64,000 nt of DNA, from assembly GCF_006440775.1 (NCBI RefSeq), contig NZ_VFTZ01000008.1:124001-188000 (forward strand). Direction: 5' to 3'. Positions within the stretch are counted from its first letter, which is position 1, and every line of letters starts with the position of its first letter. The notes under the pieces were generated by a model that had not been told where the DNA came from, did not search any database, and saw only the letters and a program-made list of their open reading frames with translations. This document shows, in pieces, positions 26,882 to 38,945 of the stretch. The translations under genes and the position numbers were made by a program. The DNA is from Mesorhizobium sp. B2-7-2 (GTDB lineage Bacteria; Pseudomonadota; Alphaproteobacteria; Rhizobiales; Rhizobiaceae).

Positions 26882-27010
26882 CAAATCGCTTTTGGCACAA
26901 TATTAGGCCTCTTTCAATTTCAGCCGCGCGCGCATTCGTCAAGCGCCGCGACGTCGTCACGCACCGCTAGTTTCGCGCGATGGCGATATGCGATGGCCCG
27001 GCGGGGCGGT

Positions 27011-28219
27011 TCAGGCCTCGCCGGCCTGCGCCTCCACGCTTTGCCTTGCGGTGTCCGCGGCTTCGGCCGATGGCCGTCGGCCAAGCGCGCCGGCTGTGGC
27101 CAGGCTGAGCAGGATGAACGGGATACCGAAGCCATAGGCCGAGCGGATACCCCAGTGGTCCGACACGAAGCCGAGCAGCGGCGGGCCAAGCAGAAAGGCG
27201 ACGAAGGAGATCTGCGACAGAGCCGCGACATTGATCGCCGCCGGACGGTCTGTGCGCTGCGCGGCAGCCGAGATCGCCAGCGGAAAGATGGCGCTGCTGC
27301 CGATGCCCAGAAGCGCGAAGCCCAGCATCGAGATGAGGGGCAGCGGCGAGAAGAAGACGATGAACACGCCGACCGCCATTGTTGCCAGCAGCACGCGCGC
27401 TACGCCGCTCGGCGAGTGGCGGTCGACAAAGCTGTCGGCGAAGAAGCGTGTCGTCGCCTGCGAGAAGGCGAACAGCGCCACGGTGAAGCCGGCAACGAAG
27501 GGGCCTGAGTCGAACACTGTGCGCATATAGATGGCGGACCAGTCCATACTGGCGCCTTCCATAAGCATTGCCGACAGTGTCACCGCGACGAGGATGAGGA
27601 TCGGCAGCGTCGGGCGGGCGAATATCGGCGGCTTGTCGCCGGTCGCGGCGAAACGGGCAGGTGCGGGTTCGAAGCCGCCCAGGAACAGCGCCATCGCAAC
27701 CGCCACGGTCGGCACCACCAGCGCCAGATGCAGTTGCGGCGACAGGCCGAGATGCGCCAGCGCGCCGCCGAACAGGCCGGCGCCGAAGAAGCCGATGCTC
27801 CAGAACGAATGCGCCCGGTTCATGATGCGGCGCTTGAGCAGGAACTCGGTCCTGTCCGCCTCGACATTCAAAATGATCTCGATGCTGCCGATCATCAATC
27901 CGACCGGGAGCAGCATCAGGAACAGGGCCGCGGGGCCCGACGCATGCACCGCGACGGCATAGGCGAAGCCAAGCAGCGGCACCAGCCACAGCAGTGCGCG
28001 GCGGAAGCCGACGCGCTCCAGGATCGGCGTCGCCAGCGTCAGCGCGATCAGAGTGCCGATCGGCGTCCCGATCAGGGCGAGGCCGAGCGTGCCGTCCTCG
28101 ATCTGCATGGCCCGCTTGATATCGGGCAGCCGCGGAAAGATATTGCCCATGGCAAAGGAATAGATCGCGAAGCCGGCATAGACGCGGTGCTGGGGGGCGA
28201 GTTTCAGGCCAAGGGTCAT
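27011..28219 (-). CDS. MFS transporter, YbjJ/FucP-like (402 aa)
   Basis: Twelve hydrophobic segments with FAIYSFAMGNIFPRLPDIKRAM at the start and RAHSFWSIGFFGAGLFGG in helix 5. Members of this group resemble E. coli YbjJ and sugar permeases; the solute is unknown. It is divergent from a DeoR-family regulator across a 113-bp region with a clear inverted repeat, so it is the likely target of that regulator. Confidence 0.85.
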   Translation of the reverse strand: MTLGLKLAPQHRVYAGFAIYSFAMGNIFPRLPDIKRAMQIEDGTLGLALIGTPIGTLIALTLATPILERVGFRRALLWLVPLLGFAYAVAVHASGPAALFLMLLPVGLMIGSIEIILNVEADRTEFLLKRRIMNRAHSFWSIGFFGAGLFGGALAHLGLSPQLHLALVVPTVAVAMALFLGGFEPAPARFAATGDKPPIFARPTLPILILVAVTLSAMLMEGASMDWSAIYMRTVFDSGPFVAGFTVALFAFSQATTRFFADSFVDRHSPSGVARVLLATMAVGVFIVFFSPLPLISMLGFALLGIGSSAIFPLAISAAAQRTDRPAAINVAALSQISFVAFLLGPPLLGFVSDHWGIRSAYGFGIPFILLSLATAGALGRRPSAEAADTARQSVEAQAGEA

Positions 28220-28279
28220 CAGGCAAATCCGATAAGGAGTTTTTGGCGGCGGCTCTCAGGCTGCCGGTGACGTTGTTTC

Positions 28280-28304
28280 TTGCATGAACAGGCAAAACAT
28301 GCAA
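28280..28304. promoter_or_regulatory. Candidate DeoR operator between the MFS and regulator genes
   Basis: TTGCATG (28280-28286) is perfectly inverted as CATGCAA (28298-28304) with an 11-bp spacer. The site is in the divergent promoter region and could control both genes. Confidence 0.6.
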
Positions 28305-28332
28305 TAACGTGCACAAATAAATAGGATCGTGC

Positions 28333-29091
28333 ATGCTTACCGAAGAACGCCACCAACTCATTCGCGACCGGCTTGCGGCCGACGGAAAGGTGCTGGCGGG
28401 CGAGCTCGCCAGCCGTTTCGGCGTGTCGGAGGACACTGTGCGCCGCGATCTGAGGGAACTGGCGAAGGCCGGGCAGCTGCGTCGCGTTTATGGCGGCGCT
28501 GTCCCATCGGGGCCCTTTGCAGCCGCGCCGCTCAGCCAGCGCAGCCGTCATGCGGTCGAGGAGAAAACTCGGCTCGCCAAGGCGGCTGTTGCGCTGCTCG
28601 GCGCGGGGCAGTCGCTGTTCATCGACGGCGGCACGACCAACGAGGCGATCGCCCGGGCGATCCCGCGCGACATGGAGCTGACCGTCGCCACCAATTCGCT
28701 GGGCGTCGCCTCGGCTCTGACGGACCTTCCGCTGGTCGAGCTGATCGTGCTCGGCGGCCGCTATATGCCCGATCTCGGAACCTGCGTCGGGACCGATACG
28801 CTCGCCGCTGTGGCGCAGCTCGGCGCCGATCTGTTCTTTCTGGGCTCCTGCGGGCTGGATATCACGCGGGGCGTCACCGCTTTCGATTCGGCCGAAGCCG
28901 AGGTGAAACGCGCCATGGCGAGAAACAGCGCCGGCATCGTCATTGCCGTCACCAACGACAAGCTCGCCACCGCCGCGCCCTATCGCGTGGCGGAAGCGGA
29001 CGCGATCCGCCATCTCGTGGTGGAAAGGAGCGCGCCTCCTGCAACGCTCGCCGATTTCCAAAGCCGGGGTGTGCAAGTCCACTTTGCCTGA
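28333..29091 (+). CDS. DeoR/GlpR-family transcriptional regulator (252 aa)
   Basis: The N-terminal DeoR winged helix is complete ([49 protein letters not shown]). The sensor domain (about 75-245) shows [17 protein letters not shown] and [30 protein letters not shown], the sugar-phosphate isomerase-like fold that senses phosphorylated sugars. It starts 113 bp from the divergent MFS gene, whose promoter region carries the inverted repeat. The effector cannot be deduced. Confidence 0.9.
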   Translation: MLTEERHQLIRDRLAADGKVLAGELASRFGVSEDTVRRDLRELAKAGQLRRVYGGAVPSGPFAAAPLSQRSRHAVEEKTRLAKAAVALLGAGQSLFIDGGTTNEAIARAIPRDMELTVATNSLGVASALTDLPLVELIVLGGRYMPDLGTCVGTDTLAAVAQLGADLFFLGSCGLDITRGVTAFDSAEAEVKRAMARNSAGIVIAVTNDKLATAAPYRVAEADAIRHLVVERSAPPATLADFQSRGVQVHFA

Positions 29092-29212
29092 ACGGTCGCA
29101 GCGGCGCGTCTATGTGACCGCTTGCCTTGACAAAGCCGGCCTCTCATGCGCTTTTCGCGCCAATTTTCGAGCCGGGCCGGCGCCCGCAATTTCCGGACTT
29201 TACCCCATGACC

Positions 29213-31003
<1,791 letters not shown>

Positions 31004-31052
31004 AAGCCGTAGCCAGGATATTCTTTTCGCTACAAGAATCGCCTTCAACAAT

Positions 31053-31083
31053 AAAAGCCCGGCATCGCTGCCGGGCTTTTCTT
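31053..31083. terminator. Bidirectional terminator after aspS
   Basis: AAAAGCCCGGCA and TGCCGGGCTTTT form a hairpin with A and T runs on both sides, serving aspS and the convergent gene that ends at 31101. Confidence 0.9.
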
Positions 31084-31100
31084 TGGAGCTGACCGTCCGA

Positions 31101-32291
31101 TCAGTCCTGGTTCGCCTTGACCTTGACGCCAAGCGTCTTCGGCAGGTCGAGCGGGTTGGACATGGCGCCGGCCATGATCAGCGCGAACGGTACCGACGAC
31201 GGCGGCTCGGCCGAGATTTCCAGGCTCTTTGGATTGTCGAGGAAGGTGTTGACCGCCGCCGAGACTTCCGCCGTCAGCTCGGGATTGTTGAGCTGCGCCA
31301 TGCCGAACGGCACGATCGCCTTGGCCTGGTTGGCGACATCCTTGGCCGACATGCCCTGCTGCTTGCCGACATAGTCGAGCACCTTGCCGGTGAGCGAATC
31401 GTCCTCGAAGCGCACCGATGCGCCGTTGAACGAAAGCTGCTGCATCAGGCCGAGCATGGCCATGCCTTGCGCGGAATTGTCGGCGCCTTCCGGCTGGGCG
31501 GCGAGCTTCTTCTGCATCTCCTGCATCGACTTGATGAAGTCGAGCGTGTAGCCGCCGAGGTTGAAGGTCATGCCGAGCGTGCCGGCATTTTCGACCGATA
31601 CGTCATATTTCGACAGCTCCATCTTGCCGTCGCTCGGCTGCCAGGTGCCGGCCATCGCAATGTTGCCCGAGATGTTCTGGTAGCCGAGTGCGTCGATCGC
31701 TTCCTTGGACTTCGGATCGTCGACCAGCGACAGGTCGGCGGTGAATTTTTCGGTGTTGGCGATGAAGTCCATCGCCTTGCCGTCGGCCGGCGGGGTGATC
31801 TGCACGGCAAGCCCGTCCATCGCGAAAGCCGTCTTGTCGCCGACCTTGACCGTCATGTTGGAGAGTTCCGCCGACTTGTACATCATCAGCGAGCCGAGCG
31901 GATCGGTGCTGCCTTCGGCCGGGACCTTCATGTCGTGGACGACCACCGGGCTGAGATTGAGCGTCACGCCGTCCTTGCTGTGCTCGAAAGGCGAGGTCGA
32001 GAGGGTTGCGATCTCATAGCCGCCATTGGCTTCGCTGACCCCTTCCAGTTTCACGTCGCCTATCGGCAGCGCTTCCTTCTCGGCCGCCGGCTTGATGGAA
32101 ACACCTTGCAGGACGGCGTTCGAATCGTCGCCGGAGACGCCTGTCCAGGAAATCTCGACGCCCTGGGCGGCAAGGGCCGCCTTGATGCGCTCGGCCACCG
32201 CCGGATCGGCGGCGAAGGCCGAATTGAGCGGCAGCGTCAGCAGAAAGGTCGAAAAGGCCAGCTTCTTGAGTGTTGAGCGTTGGATTGTCAT
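31101..32291 (-). CDS. Exported protein of unknown function (396 aa)
   Basis: A signal peptide (LKKLAFSTFLLTLPLNSAFA, cleavage near residue 27) and a good AGGGA ribbon upstream of the ATG at 32291 are visible. The mature protein is rich in beta strands and repeats of the kind VKLEGVSEANGGYEIATLSTSPF, similar in style to periplasmic or outer-membrane-associated lipid-transfer-like proteins of rhizobia. No catalytic motif is seen. It is monocistronic with the terminator at 31053-31083. Confidence 0.75.
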   Translation of the reverse strand: MTIQRSTLKKLAFSTFLLTLPLNSAFAADPAVAERIKAALAAQGVEISWTGVSGDDSNAVLQGVSIKPAAEKEALPIGDVKLEGVSEANGGYEIATLSTSPFEHSKDGVTLNLSPVVVHDMKVPAEGSTDPLGSLMMYKSAELSNMTVKVGDKTAFAMDGLAVQITPPADGKAMDFIANTEKFTADLSLVDDPKSKEAIDALGYQNISGNIAMAGTWQPSDGKMELSKYDVSVENAGTLGMTFNLGGYTLDFIKSMQEMQKKLAAQPEGADNSAQGMAMLGLMQQLSFNGASVRFEDDSLTGKVLDYVGKQQGMSAKDVANQAKAIVPFGMAQLNNPELTAEVSAAVNTFLDNPKSLEISAEPPSSVPFALIMAGAMSNPLDLPKTLGVKVKANQD

Positions 32292-32709
32292 GGCGAGTTC
32301 CCTGTCCTGGATTGGCTATTGTGAAATTATTTTTGACATCTGCTCCATCACCATTCCGTGACGAACGGGACGGGAAAAAGGCATTTCGGGGCCCATTTGT
32401 CGAAAACGGCGATGAAAAGCAAACGCCGGTCGGCAGCTATTGCCCGATGGGGTGAATTTGTCATGAAGACCGCGGCTTTCCTCCGCCAGCGCGTTGCATT
32501 GCCAGATAGCGGCCGCATGTAACGGATTGATGTTGGCCGGCGTTGTATTGCCGACTAAGCCTGTTGCAGATCGGCGGCAAATTGCAGCCGCCGCGGCGCC
32601 GCTTCCGTGAAATTCTTCACACCGCCGGTTGCGCATCTATGGCCGCGGCGAATGCGCCGACGTTCACGCGGCGCTTGCCGCGAATCACCCGCTCGGCTAG
32701 TCCAAATCC
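32292..32709. other. Intergenic region upstream of parC
   Basis: Divergent promoters for the exported protein gene and parC are expected here. No gene, repeat or recognisable operator was found. Confidence 0.4.
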
Positions 32710-34965
32710 ATGGGAAAAAGGCTTTTGCCGCCTGATGACAATGGCGGCGGCGATAAAATCGAACCGGTCGATCTGAAGGAAGCGCTCGAGCGGCGCTATC
32801 TCGCTTACGCGCTGTCGACCATCATGCACCGGGCGCTGCCGGATGTGCGCGACGGACTGAAGCCGGTCCATCGCCGCATCATGCATGCCATGCGGCTGCT
32901 CAGGCTCAACCCCGATCAGGGCTTCGCCAAATGCGCCCGCATCGTCGGCGACGTGATGGGCAAGTTCCATCCGCATGGCGACCAATCGATCTACGACGCC
33001 TTGGTGCGCCTCGCGCAGGATTTCTCGATGCGCTACCCGCTGGTCGACGGGCAGGGCAATTTCGGCAACATCGACGGCGATAACGCCGCGGCGATGCGCT
33101 ACACCGAAGCCCGCATGACCGAGGTGGCGAGCGAGCTGCTTGCCGGTATCACCGAGGACGCGGTCGATTTTCGGCCGACCTACAATGAAGAGGACGAGGA
33201 GCCGTCCGTCCTGCCGGGCGCTTTCCCCAACCTGCTCGCCAACGGCTCGTCGGGCATTGCCGTCGGCATGGCGACCTCGATCCCGCCGCACAACGCCGCC
33301 GAGCTTTGCGACGCAGCACTCCATCTGATCGAGCATCCCGAAGCGCCGGTGGTGAAGTTGATGGATTTCGTCCAGGGGCCGGATTTTCCGACCGGCGGCA
33401 TCATCGTCGACAGCCGCGCCTCGATCCTCGAAGCCTATGAGACGGGCCGCGGCGGTTTCCGGGTGCGCTCCAAATGGGGCCAGGAGGACCAGGGCAGGGG
33501 CACCTGGAGCATCGTCGTCACCGAGATCCCCTATGGCGTGCAGAAGGCCAGGCTGATCGAGAAGATCGCCGAGCTTTTGATGGCGCGTAAGCTGCCGCTG
33601 CTCGAAGACATCCGCGACGAGAGCGCGGAAGACATCCGCATCGTCCTGGTGCCGAAGAGCCGCACGGTCGATCCCGGCATCCTGATGGAATCGCTGTTCA
33701 AGCTCACCGAGCTTGAAAGCCGCTTCCCGCTCAACATGAACGTGCTGTCGCGCGGCAAGGTGCCGAACGTCCTGTCGTTGAAGGGCGTGCTGAAGGAGTG
33801 GCTCGACCACCGCCGCGAGGTTTTGATCCGCCGTTCGAAATACCGGCTCAACGAGATCGAGAAGCGGCTGGAAATCCTCGCCGGCTATCTGATCGCCTAT
33901 CTCAATATCGACGAGGTCATCAGGATCATCCGCGAGGAGGATGAGCCCAAGCAGGTGATGATGGCCCGCTGGTCGCTCACCGACAACCAGGCCGAAGCCA
34001 TCCTCAACATGCGCCTGCGCGCCTTGCGCAAGCTCGAAGAGATCGAGATCCGCAAGGAATTCGACGGCCTCACCGCCGAGAAGAAGCAGATCGAGGCCCT
34101 GCTGGCGTCCGACGCCAAGCAATGGTCGACGATCAAGTGGGAAGTCGCCAAGGTCCGCGACACATTCGGTCCGCAGACCGAGCTCGGCAAGCGTCGCACC
34201 CAGTTTGCCGATGCGCCCGAGCACGACCTGACCGACATCGCGCATGCGATGATCGAGCGCGAGCCGGTCACCGTCGTTGTGTCGGAAAAGGGCTGGCTGC
34301 GCGCCATGAAGGGCCACCTGGCCGACCATTCGCAGCTCACCTTCAAGGAAGGCGACAGCCTGAAGCTTGCCTTCCATGCCCAGACCACGGACAAGATCCT
34401 GGTCTTCACCACCGGCGGCAAGTTCTATACCATCGGCGCCGATCGGCTGCCGGGCGGGCGCGGCCATGGCGAGCCGATCCGCATCATCGTCGACATGGAG
34501 AACGACCAGGACATCGTCACTGCCTTTGTCCATGATCCGAAGCGCAAGCTGCTGCTCGTCTCATACGACGCCAACGGCTTCGTCGTTTCGGAGGAGGAGG
34601 TCGTCGCCAACACCCGCAAGGGCAAGCAGGTGATGAACGTCAAGGCGCCGGACGAGGCCAAGCGCTGCATTCCGGTTTCGGGCGACCATCTCGCCATCGT
34701 CGGCGAGAACCGCAAGTTGCTGGTCTTCCCGCTGGCCGAAATCCCGGAGATGGCGCGCGGCAAGGGCGTGCGGCTGCAGAAGTACAAGGACGGCGGCGTG
34801 CTGGACCTGAAGACCTTCACCCTGCAGACGGGGCTCTCCTGGCAGGATTCGGCCGATCGCACTTTCACCAAGTCGCGCGAGGAGCTGGCCGAGTGGATCG
34901 GAGCCCGCGCCGCCGCCGGCCGCATGGTGCCGAAGGGTTTCCCCAGGACGGGGAAATTCGGGTAG
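32710..34965 (+). CDS. parC: DNA topoisomerase IV subunit A
   Basis: ParC decatenates daughter chromosomes with ParE. The breakage-reunion domain includes [21 protein letters not shown], the QRDR helix [28 protein letters not shown] with catalytic Y131, and a coiled-coil region; the C-terminal beta-pinwheel lacks the GyrA box, which supports ParC over GyrA. Length 751 aa is normal. The position equivalent to E. coli ParC Ser80 is Q92 and that of Glu84 is D96. Confidence 0.95.
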   Translation: MGKRLLPPDDNGGGDKIEPVDLKEALERRYLAYALSTIMHRALPDVRDGLKPVHRRIMHAMRLLRLNPDQGFAKCARIVGDVMGKFHPHGDQSIYDALVRLAQDFSMRYPLVDGQGNFGNIDGDNAAAMRYTEARMTEVASELLAGITEDAVDFRPTYNEEDEEPSVLPGAFPNLLANGSSGIAVGMATSIPPHNAAELCDAALHLIEHPEAPVVKLMDFVQGPDFPTGGIIVDSRASILEAYETGRGGFRVRSKWGQEDQGRGTWSIVVTEIPYGVQKARLIEKIAELLMARKLPLLEDIRDESAEDIRIVLVPKSRTVDPGILMESLFKLTELESRFPLNMNVLSRGKVPNVLSLKGVLKEWLDHRREVLIRRSKYRLNEIEKRLEILAGYLIAYLNIDEVIRIIREEDEPKQVMMARWSLTDNQAEAILNMRLRALRKLEEIEIRKEFDGLTAEKKQIEALLASDAKQWSTIKWEVAKVRDTFGPQTELGKRRTQFADAPEHDLTDIAHAMIEREPVTVVVSEKGWLRAMKGHLADHSQLTFKEGDSLKLAFHAQTTDKILVFTTGGKFYTIGADRLPGGRGHGEPIRIIVDMENDQDIVTAFVHDPKRKLLLVSYDANGFVVSEEEVVANTRKGKQVMNVKAPDEAKRCIPVSGDHLAIVGENRKLLVFPLAEIPEMARGKGVRLQKYKDGGVLDLKTFTLQTGLSWQDSADRTFTKSREELAEWIGARAAAGRMVPKGFPRTGKFG

Positions 34966-34972
34966 CGAGGCT

Positions 34973-35158
34973 CCCCCTTCTCCCCTTGTGGGAGAAGGTG
35001 TCGCCGAAGGCGACGGATGAGGGGTGTTCCAGCTTGGCACGGACTTAAGCCAGCATTGGGTGCGGCGGTAGAGGTCGCCAACGCCTCACTCCGCTGGAAC
35101 ACCCCTCATCCGTCTCGGCGCTGCGCGCCGATCCACCTTCTCCCACAAGGGGAGAAGG
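34973..35158. repeat. Rhizobial intergenic mosaic palindrome (RIME-like), copy 3
   Basis: A full-length copy of 186 bp directly after the parC stop. It contains the same central TTCCAGCTTGGCACGGAC module as copy 2 and inverted GGAGAAGG ends. Confidence 0.9.
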
Positions 35159-35201
35159 CAAGGGCATCTATTTGGACTATCGTCACGATTGCTGCACTAT
35201 G

Positions 35202-36449
35202 ATGGTGCATAAGCATCCATCGAACCATCAGGCAGGGAGCAACGCCGGATTGAAGCGCGCCGAGATCCAGAAGCCGGGGCAGCGACTGTTCGGCTTGTCG
35301 ACGCCGCTCAGGGCGGCCGTCATCCCGCCGCTGTCGGCGGCGCGTTGGCTCCTGGTGCTGATCGTCGCCGCCGGCGTCTATTTCTTCCACGGTTTCCTGT
35401 TCCCGGTGCTGGCGGCGCTTGTCATCGCCTTCGCCAGTTGGCCGCTCTACCGCCGGTTGCTCGTTGGCGTTGGTGGCAACCGCACGGTCGGCGCGACCTT
35501 GGCGATCCTTTTCATCCTCACCTTCCTGGTGGTGCCGATCGCGCTTGCCGGCACCTATGCCATCAATGAGCTGCGCGAGTGGGTTACCTGGGCTATCGAG
35601 ACCAATCGCCACGGCGCGGTGACACCGGGTTGGATCGCCACCATGCCGGTGGTCGGCGAATGGCTGAACGAGCAGTGGACGGCCTATCTCGGCCACCCCG
35701 GCGGTATCGGCGAGTTGATCCAGCTGATCAGCGGCTCTAATATCGGCAGCATCTATCGCGGTGCCCTGGCCGCCGGCGGCAGCGCCTTCAGCCTGATGCT
35801 GACGCTTCTGTTCATGATGATCGCGCTGTTCTTCGCCTATCGCGACGGCGAGGCTTTCGCGGCCCAGATCGATCGTCTCGGCGAACGCATCCTGCCGACG
35901 CGCTGGGAGCGGATCTCGCGCGTCGTGCCGGCAACCATTTCCTCGACCGTGACGGGCATGACCATCATCGCCATCGGCGAGGGCCTGGTGCTCGGCATCG
36001 CCTATTGGCTTGCCGGCGTGCCGTCGCCGGTGACACTCGGCGCGCTCACCGGCATCATGGCGCTGATCCCGGGCGGGGCGCCGCTCTCCTTCACCCTGGT
36101 GTCGATCTACCTCGCCGCCAGCGGCAAGCTTTTTGCCGGCGCGGCCCTGTTCATCTGGGGCGCGGTCGAGCTCTTCATCGTCGACAAGACCCTGCGGCCC
36201 AAGCTGGTCGGAGGCCCGATCAAGCTGCCTTTCCTGCCGACCTTTTTCGGCCTGATCGGCGGCGTCAAGACGATGGGTTTTCTTGGCCTGTTCATCGGCC
36301 CGGTGTTGATGGCGCTGCTCGTCGCCATCTGGCGCGAATGGCTACGCGAGGTCGAGATCATGGACGAGCTTGCGCCTGACGCCGACGAGGCCGGCGCGCC
36401 GCCGCAGATCGAAGCGGCGGCCGAGCCGAGGAAAGTTCAGGCCGGGTGA
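35202..36449 (+). CDS. AI-2E family transporter / PerM-like membrane protein (415 aa)
   Basis: Eight hydrophobic segments with the AI-2E family layout: a paired N-terminal hairpin (WLLVLIVAAGVYFFHGFLFPVLAALVIAFASWPLY), a long soluble loop (about 115-190), and the conserved ALTGIMALIPGGAPLSFTLVSIYL and VDKTLRPKLVGGPIKLPFL motifs. The family includes TqsA and Na+/H+ antiporters, so the substrate is open. Nearby ATGs at 35199 and 35202 and a TTG at 35250 are alternative starts. It converges with and overlaps the following gene by 13 bp. Confidence 0.85.
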   Translation: MVHKHPSNHQAGSNAGLKRAEIQKPGQRLFGLSTPLRAAVIPPLSAARWLLVLIVAAGVYFFHGFLFPVLAALVIAFASWPLYRRLLVGVGGNRTVGATLAILFILTFLVVPIALAGTYAINELREWVTWAIETNRHGAVTPGWIATMPVVGEWLNEQWTAYLGHPGGIGELIQLISGSNIGSIYRGALAAGGSAFSLMLTLLFMMIALFFAYRDGEAFAAQIDRLGERILPTRWERISRVVPATISSTVTGMTIIAIGEGLVLGIAYWLAGVPSPVTLGALTGIMALIPGGAPLSFTLVSIYLAASGKLFAGAALFIWGAVELFIVDKTLRPKLVGGPIKLPFLPTFFGLIGGVKTMGFLGLFIGPVLMALLVAIWREWLREVEIMDELAPDADEAGAPPQIEAAAEPRKVQAG

Positions 36450-37333
36450 ACCACGGCAAGCGCGGCACGGCGCTTGCGGCCCTCATGCAATTGCCACAGC
36501 GAATGCGCCACCAAAGTCACGGTCAGGATCGTGCCGCCGATCAGGCTGTTGCGCGTGGGCGCCTCGGCGAAGATCAGCCAGACCCAGACCGGTGCCAGCA
36601 CCGTCTCCAGCAGATAGAACATCGCCACCTCCGGGCCTGAAATGTATTTCGGTCCGTTGGCAAGGCAGAAGAACGAGATCGGCATGATCACGGCGCCGTT
36701 GAAGACGATCCACCACGGCGCGTTCACGTGAATGCCTTCGCCTGAAACCATGAACACGGCGAGCGCCAGCGGCAGGATGACGCCGACCAGCGCGGTGAAG
36801 CCCATGTCCTTGCCGCTAGCGCGCGAAATGGTGATCGCCAGGGCGACGAAGAAGGTCGAGCAAAGCGCCATGAAATCGCCGAACAGATGCCCGGTGCCGA
36901 CGGAGCCGCCGACGATGATCAGCACGCCGAAGATCATTGCCAGCATGGCGATGACGGTTGCAGGCTGCGGTTTTTCCTTGAGGAAGAGCCATGACAGCAG
37001 CGCCGCGAACACGGTGTTGAAGGCCAGGATGAAGACAAGGTCGGCTGTCGAGGTGTGATAGACCGCCGTGACGAAGCATATCCCGGTCATGCCGTAGCAA
37101 AAGGCCACGGCAAGTCCCGACCAGCCCGGAATGAGCCGGGGTGCGTTCCGGTCGAACGATCGCCAGACGGCCCACACCACCAGCCCGGCCAGCAAGGTGG
37201 TGGCGGTGCGCAACATCATGATCGTCCAGGGCGTGCCGTCGGCGAGCCGGATCAGCGGTATGTCGACGGTCAATGTGAGGCCGCCTACGGCGGTGATCAG
37301 GAGGCCTTTTTGGTGGTCGGTATGGGTGGACAC
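36437..37333 (-). CDS. EamA/DMT-family transporter (about 298 aa)
   Basis: Ten hydrophobic helices in two EamA repeats; the first ends with FNTVFAALLSWLFLKEKP and the second with MFYLLETVLAPVWVWLIFAEAPTRNSLIGG, both typical DMT signatures with a charged residue after the helix. The function is metabolite or drug export; the substrate is unknown. The GTG at 37333 (MSTHTDHQKG) is preferred; a GTG at 37378 would add 15 residues. The 3' end overlaps the AI-2E gene on the other strand. Confidence 0.85.
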   Translation of the reverse strand: MSTHTDHQKGLLITAVGGLTLTVDIPLIRLADGTPWTIMMLRTATTLLAGLVVWAVWRSFDRNAPRLIPGWSGLAVAFCYGMTGICFVTAVYHTSTADLVFILAFNTVFAALLSWLFLKEKPQPATVIAMLAMIFGVLIIVGGSVGTGHLFGDFMALCSTFFVALAITISRASGKDMGFTALVGVILPLALAVFMVSGEGIHVNAPWWIVFNGAVIMPISFFCLANGPKYISGPEVAMFYLLETVLAPVWVWLIFAEAPTRNSLIGGTILTVTLVAHSLWQLHEGRKRRAALAVVHPA

Positions 37334-37457
37334 TTGGGCATCTCGCAAAGCAGTCTTGAGGAGGCGCACAGCGGCCACGCCGCACTCGTTCCAGCCTGAG
37401 GGCCGAAAGACCGGCGTCCTCCTCCTTGAAACATTTATGGATGAAGCGTGGGGCGGT

Positions 37458-38222
37458 TCAGCGACTAACCGCTTCGTGGTCGTAGCGTTCCCAGCCTTTA
37501 GGGCCGAGATGCTCCTGCGGCATGAAGCGCATCTTATAATTCATCTTGCGCGAGCCGTTGACCCAGTAGCCGAGATAGACGTGGGGCAGTCCCATCGCCT
37601 TGGCGCGGGCGATGTGATCGAGGATCATGAAGGTGCCGAGCGAGCGGTCCTCGAAGTCGGGATTGAAGTAGGAATAGACCATCGACAGGCCATCGGCCAT
37701 CTTGTCGGTGAGCGCGACGGCTATCAGCTCGCCATGGCCCTTGCCGGTGATAAACGTGTCGGGGCCGCGACGCCGGTATTCGATGATCTTGGTGTCGACA
37801 TGCGTGTCTTCCACCATCATCGCATAGTCGAGCACGGTCATGTCCGACATGCCGCCGCGGCGATGCCGGGCGTCGAGATAGCTGCGGAAGAGGGAGTATT
37901 GCTCCGTCGAAGGCTGCGCGTCATGCATGGCGCCGACGAGGTCGGCATTGTGCTGGATGACGCGACGCATGTTGCGGCTGGGGCTGAATTCCTGTGCCAG
38001 GATGCGGACCGACACGCAGGCGCGGCACGACTCGCAGGCCGGACGGTAGGCGATGTTCTGCGAGCGCCGAAAGCCGCCTTGCGTCAAGAGGTCGTTCATC
38101 TCTGGCGCTTTGTCGCCGACAAGGTGCGTGAACACCTTGCGCTCGAACTGTCCCTCTAAGTAGGGGCACGGCGACGGCGCGGTCAGGAAGAACTGCGGCG
38201 ACTGGGTCGGATGCTGCGTCAT
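37458..38222 (-). CDS. bpt: Aspartate/glutamate leucyl(arginyl)-transferase Bpt
   Basis: The enzyme adds leucine from Leu-tRNA to N-terminal Asp/Glu, marking proteins for ClpSAP degradation. Seen are the [17 protein letters not shown]-terminus, the cysteine-rich [15 protein letters not shown], the [23 protein letters not shown] acyl-transfer core and a [25 protein letters not shown]-terminus. Length 254 aa is normal. It precedes an RDD gene in the reverse direction by 147 bp. Confidence 0.93.
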   Translation of the reverse strand: MTQHPTQSPQFFLTAPSPCPYLEGQFERKVFTHLVGDKAPEMNDLLTQGGFRRSQNIAYRPACESCRACVSVRILAQEFSPSRNMRRVIQHNADLVGAMHDAQPSTEQYSLFRSYLDARHRRGGMSDMTVLDYAMMVEDTHVDTKIIEYRRRGPDTFITGKGHGELIAVALTDKMADGLSMVYSYFNPDFEDRSLGTFMILDHIARAKAMGLPHVYLGYWVNGSRKMNYKMRFMPQEHLGPKGWERYDHEAVSR

Positions 38223-38369
38223 CTAATCTTGGAAACGCTCCTGCGAATCGCCCTACCTTTGGCCCGGTCGCCGAAAAATTCAACAGGATTATGCTGCCGC
38301 GATGGCCTTGGCCTGTTCATTTTTAAGCACAGGCGACGCGGCGGTTTGATGCGCGCGGCCGTGAATCCG

Positions 38370-38840
38370 TCAGATATCGGTGCGGGTTACCACGGTGCCG
38401 AGCAGCAGGTCGTGCAGCGTGCGCTTGCGGTCGGAGAACAGCGTGACCAGAAGCACCAGCGGCGTCAGGATAACGTTGCCGGCCCAAAACAGCACAGAGT
38501 GCACCACGGCCGTCATGCCGTCGATGCGGCTGCCGTCGAGCTTCTCCAGGCGGATGCCCATGATCTTCATGCCGGTCGTCGCCTGGTCGCGGCTGCCCAG
38601 CGTGTTCCAGATGTAGAGGATGGCGACCATCGGCACCAGCACCGAAAACAGCGCCCAGCCGAGGCCGAAGGTCAACAGGCCGAGAATGGCGACCAGGATG
38701 GCGAAGGGAATGGTCAGCAGCGCGACGAAGAAATAGTCGAGCAGGAAGGCGAAAATGCGCCTTGTCCGCACCCCGCGATAGGCGCGGGTGTCCTCGAACC
38801 TGGTCGTGATGATCTCGCCGTCCAATACGCGTGCGTTCAT
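38370..38840 (-). CDS. RDD-family membrane protein (156 aa)
   Basis: The start at 38840 has GAGGAACGG upstream; longer forms lack support. The protein has two or three hydrophobic helices and the RDD signatures GVRTRRIFAFLLDYFFVALL and RDQATTGMKIMGIRLEKLDGSRID, with the RKRTLHDLLLGTVVTR end. RDD proteins are thought to be transport-related, some of them antiporters. Adjacent to bpt on the same strand. Confidence 0.88.
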   Translation of the reverse strand: MNARVLDGEIITTRFEDTRAYRGVRTRRIFAFLLDYFFVALLTIPFAILVAILGLLTFGLGWALFSVLVPMVAILYIWNTLGSRDQATTGMKIMGIRLEKLDGSRIDGMTAVVHSVLFWAGNVILTPLVLLVTLFSDRKRTLHDLLLGTVVTRTDI

Positions 38841-38945
38841 ATCCGTTCCTCGATCGCAGCACCCCCATGGGAATGCCTGCCGCCTTTCAAATGGTGAGGG
38901 CGGCCTGGAATTCAAGGAATGTGCCCGCCACCGCCGGGCGCGACG

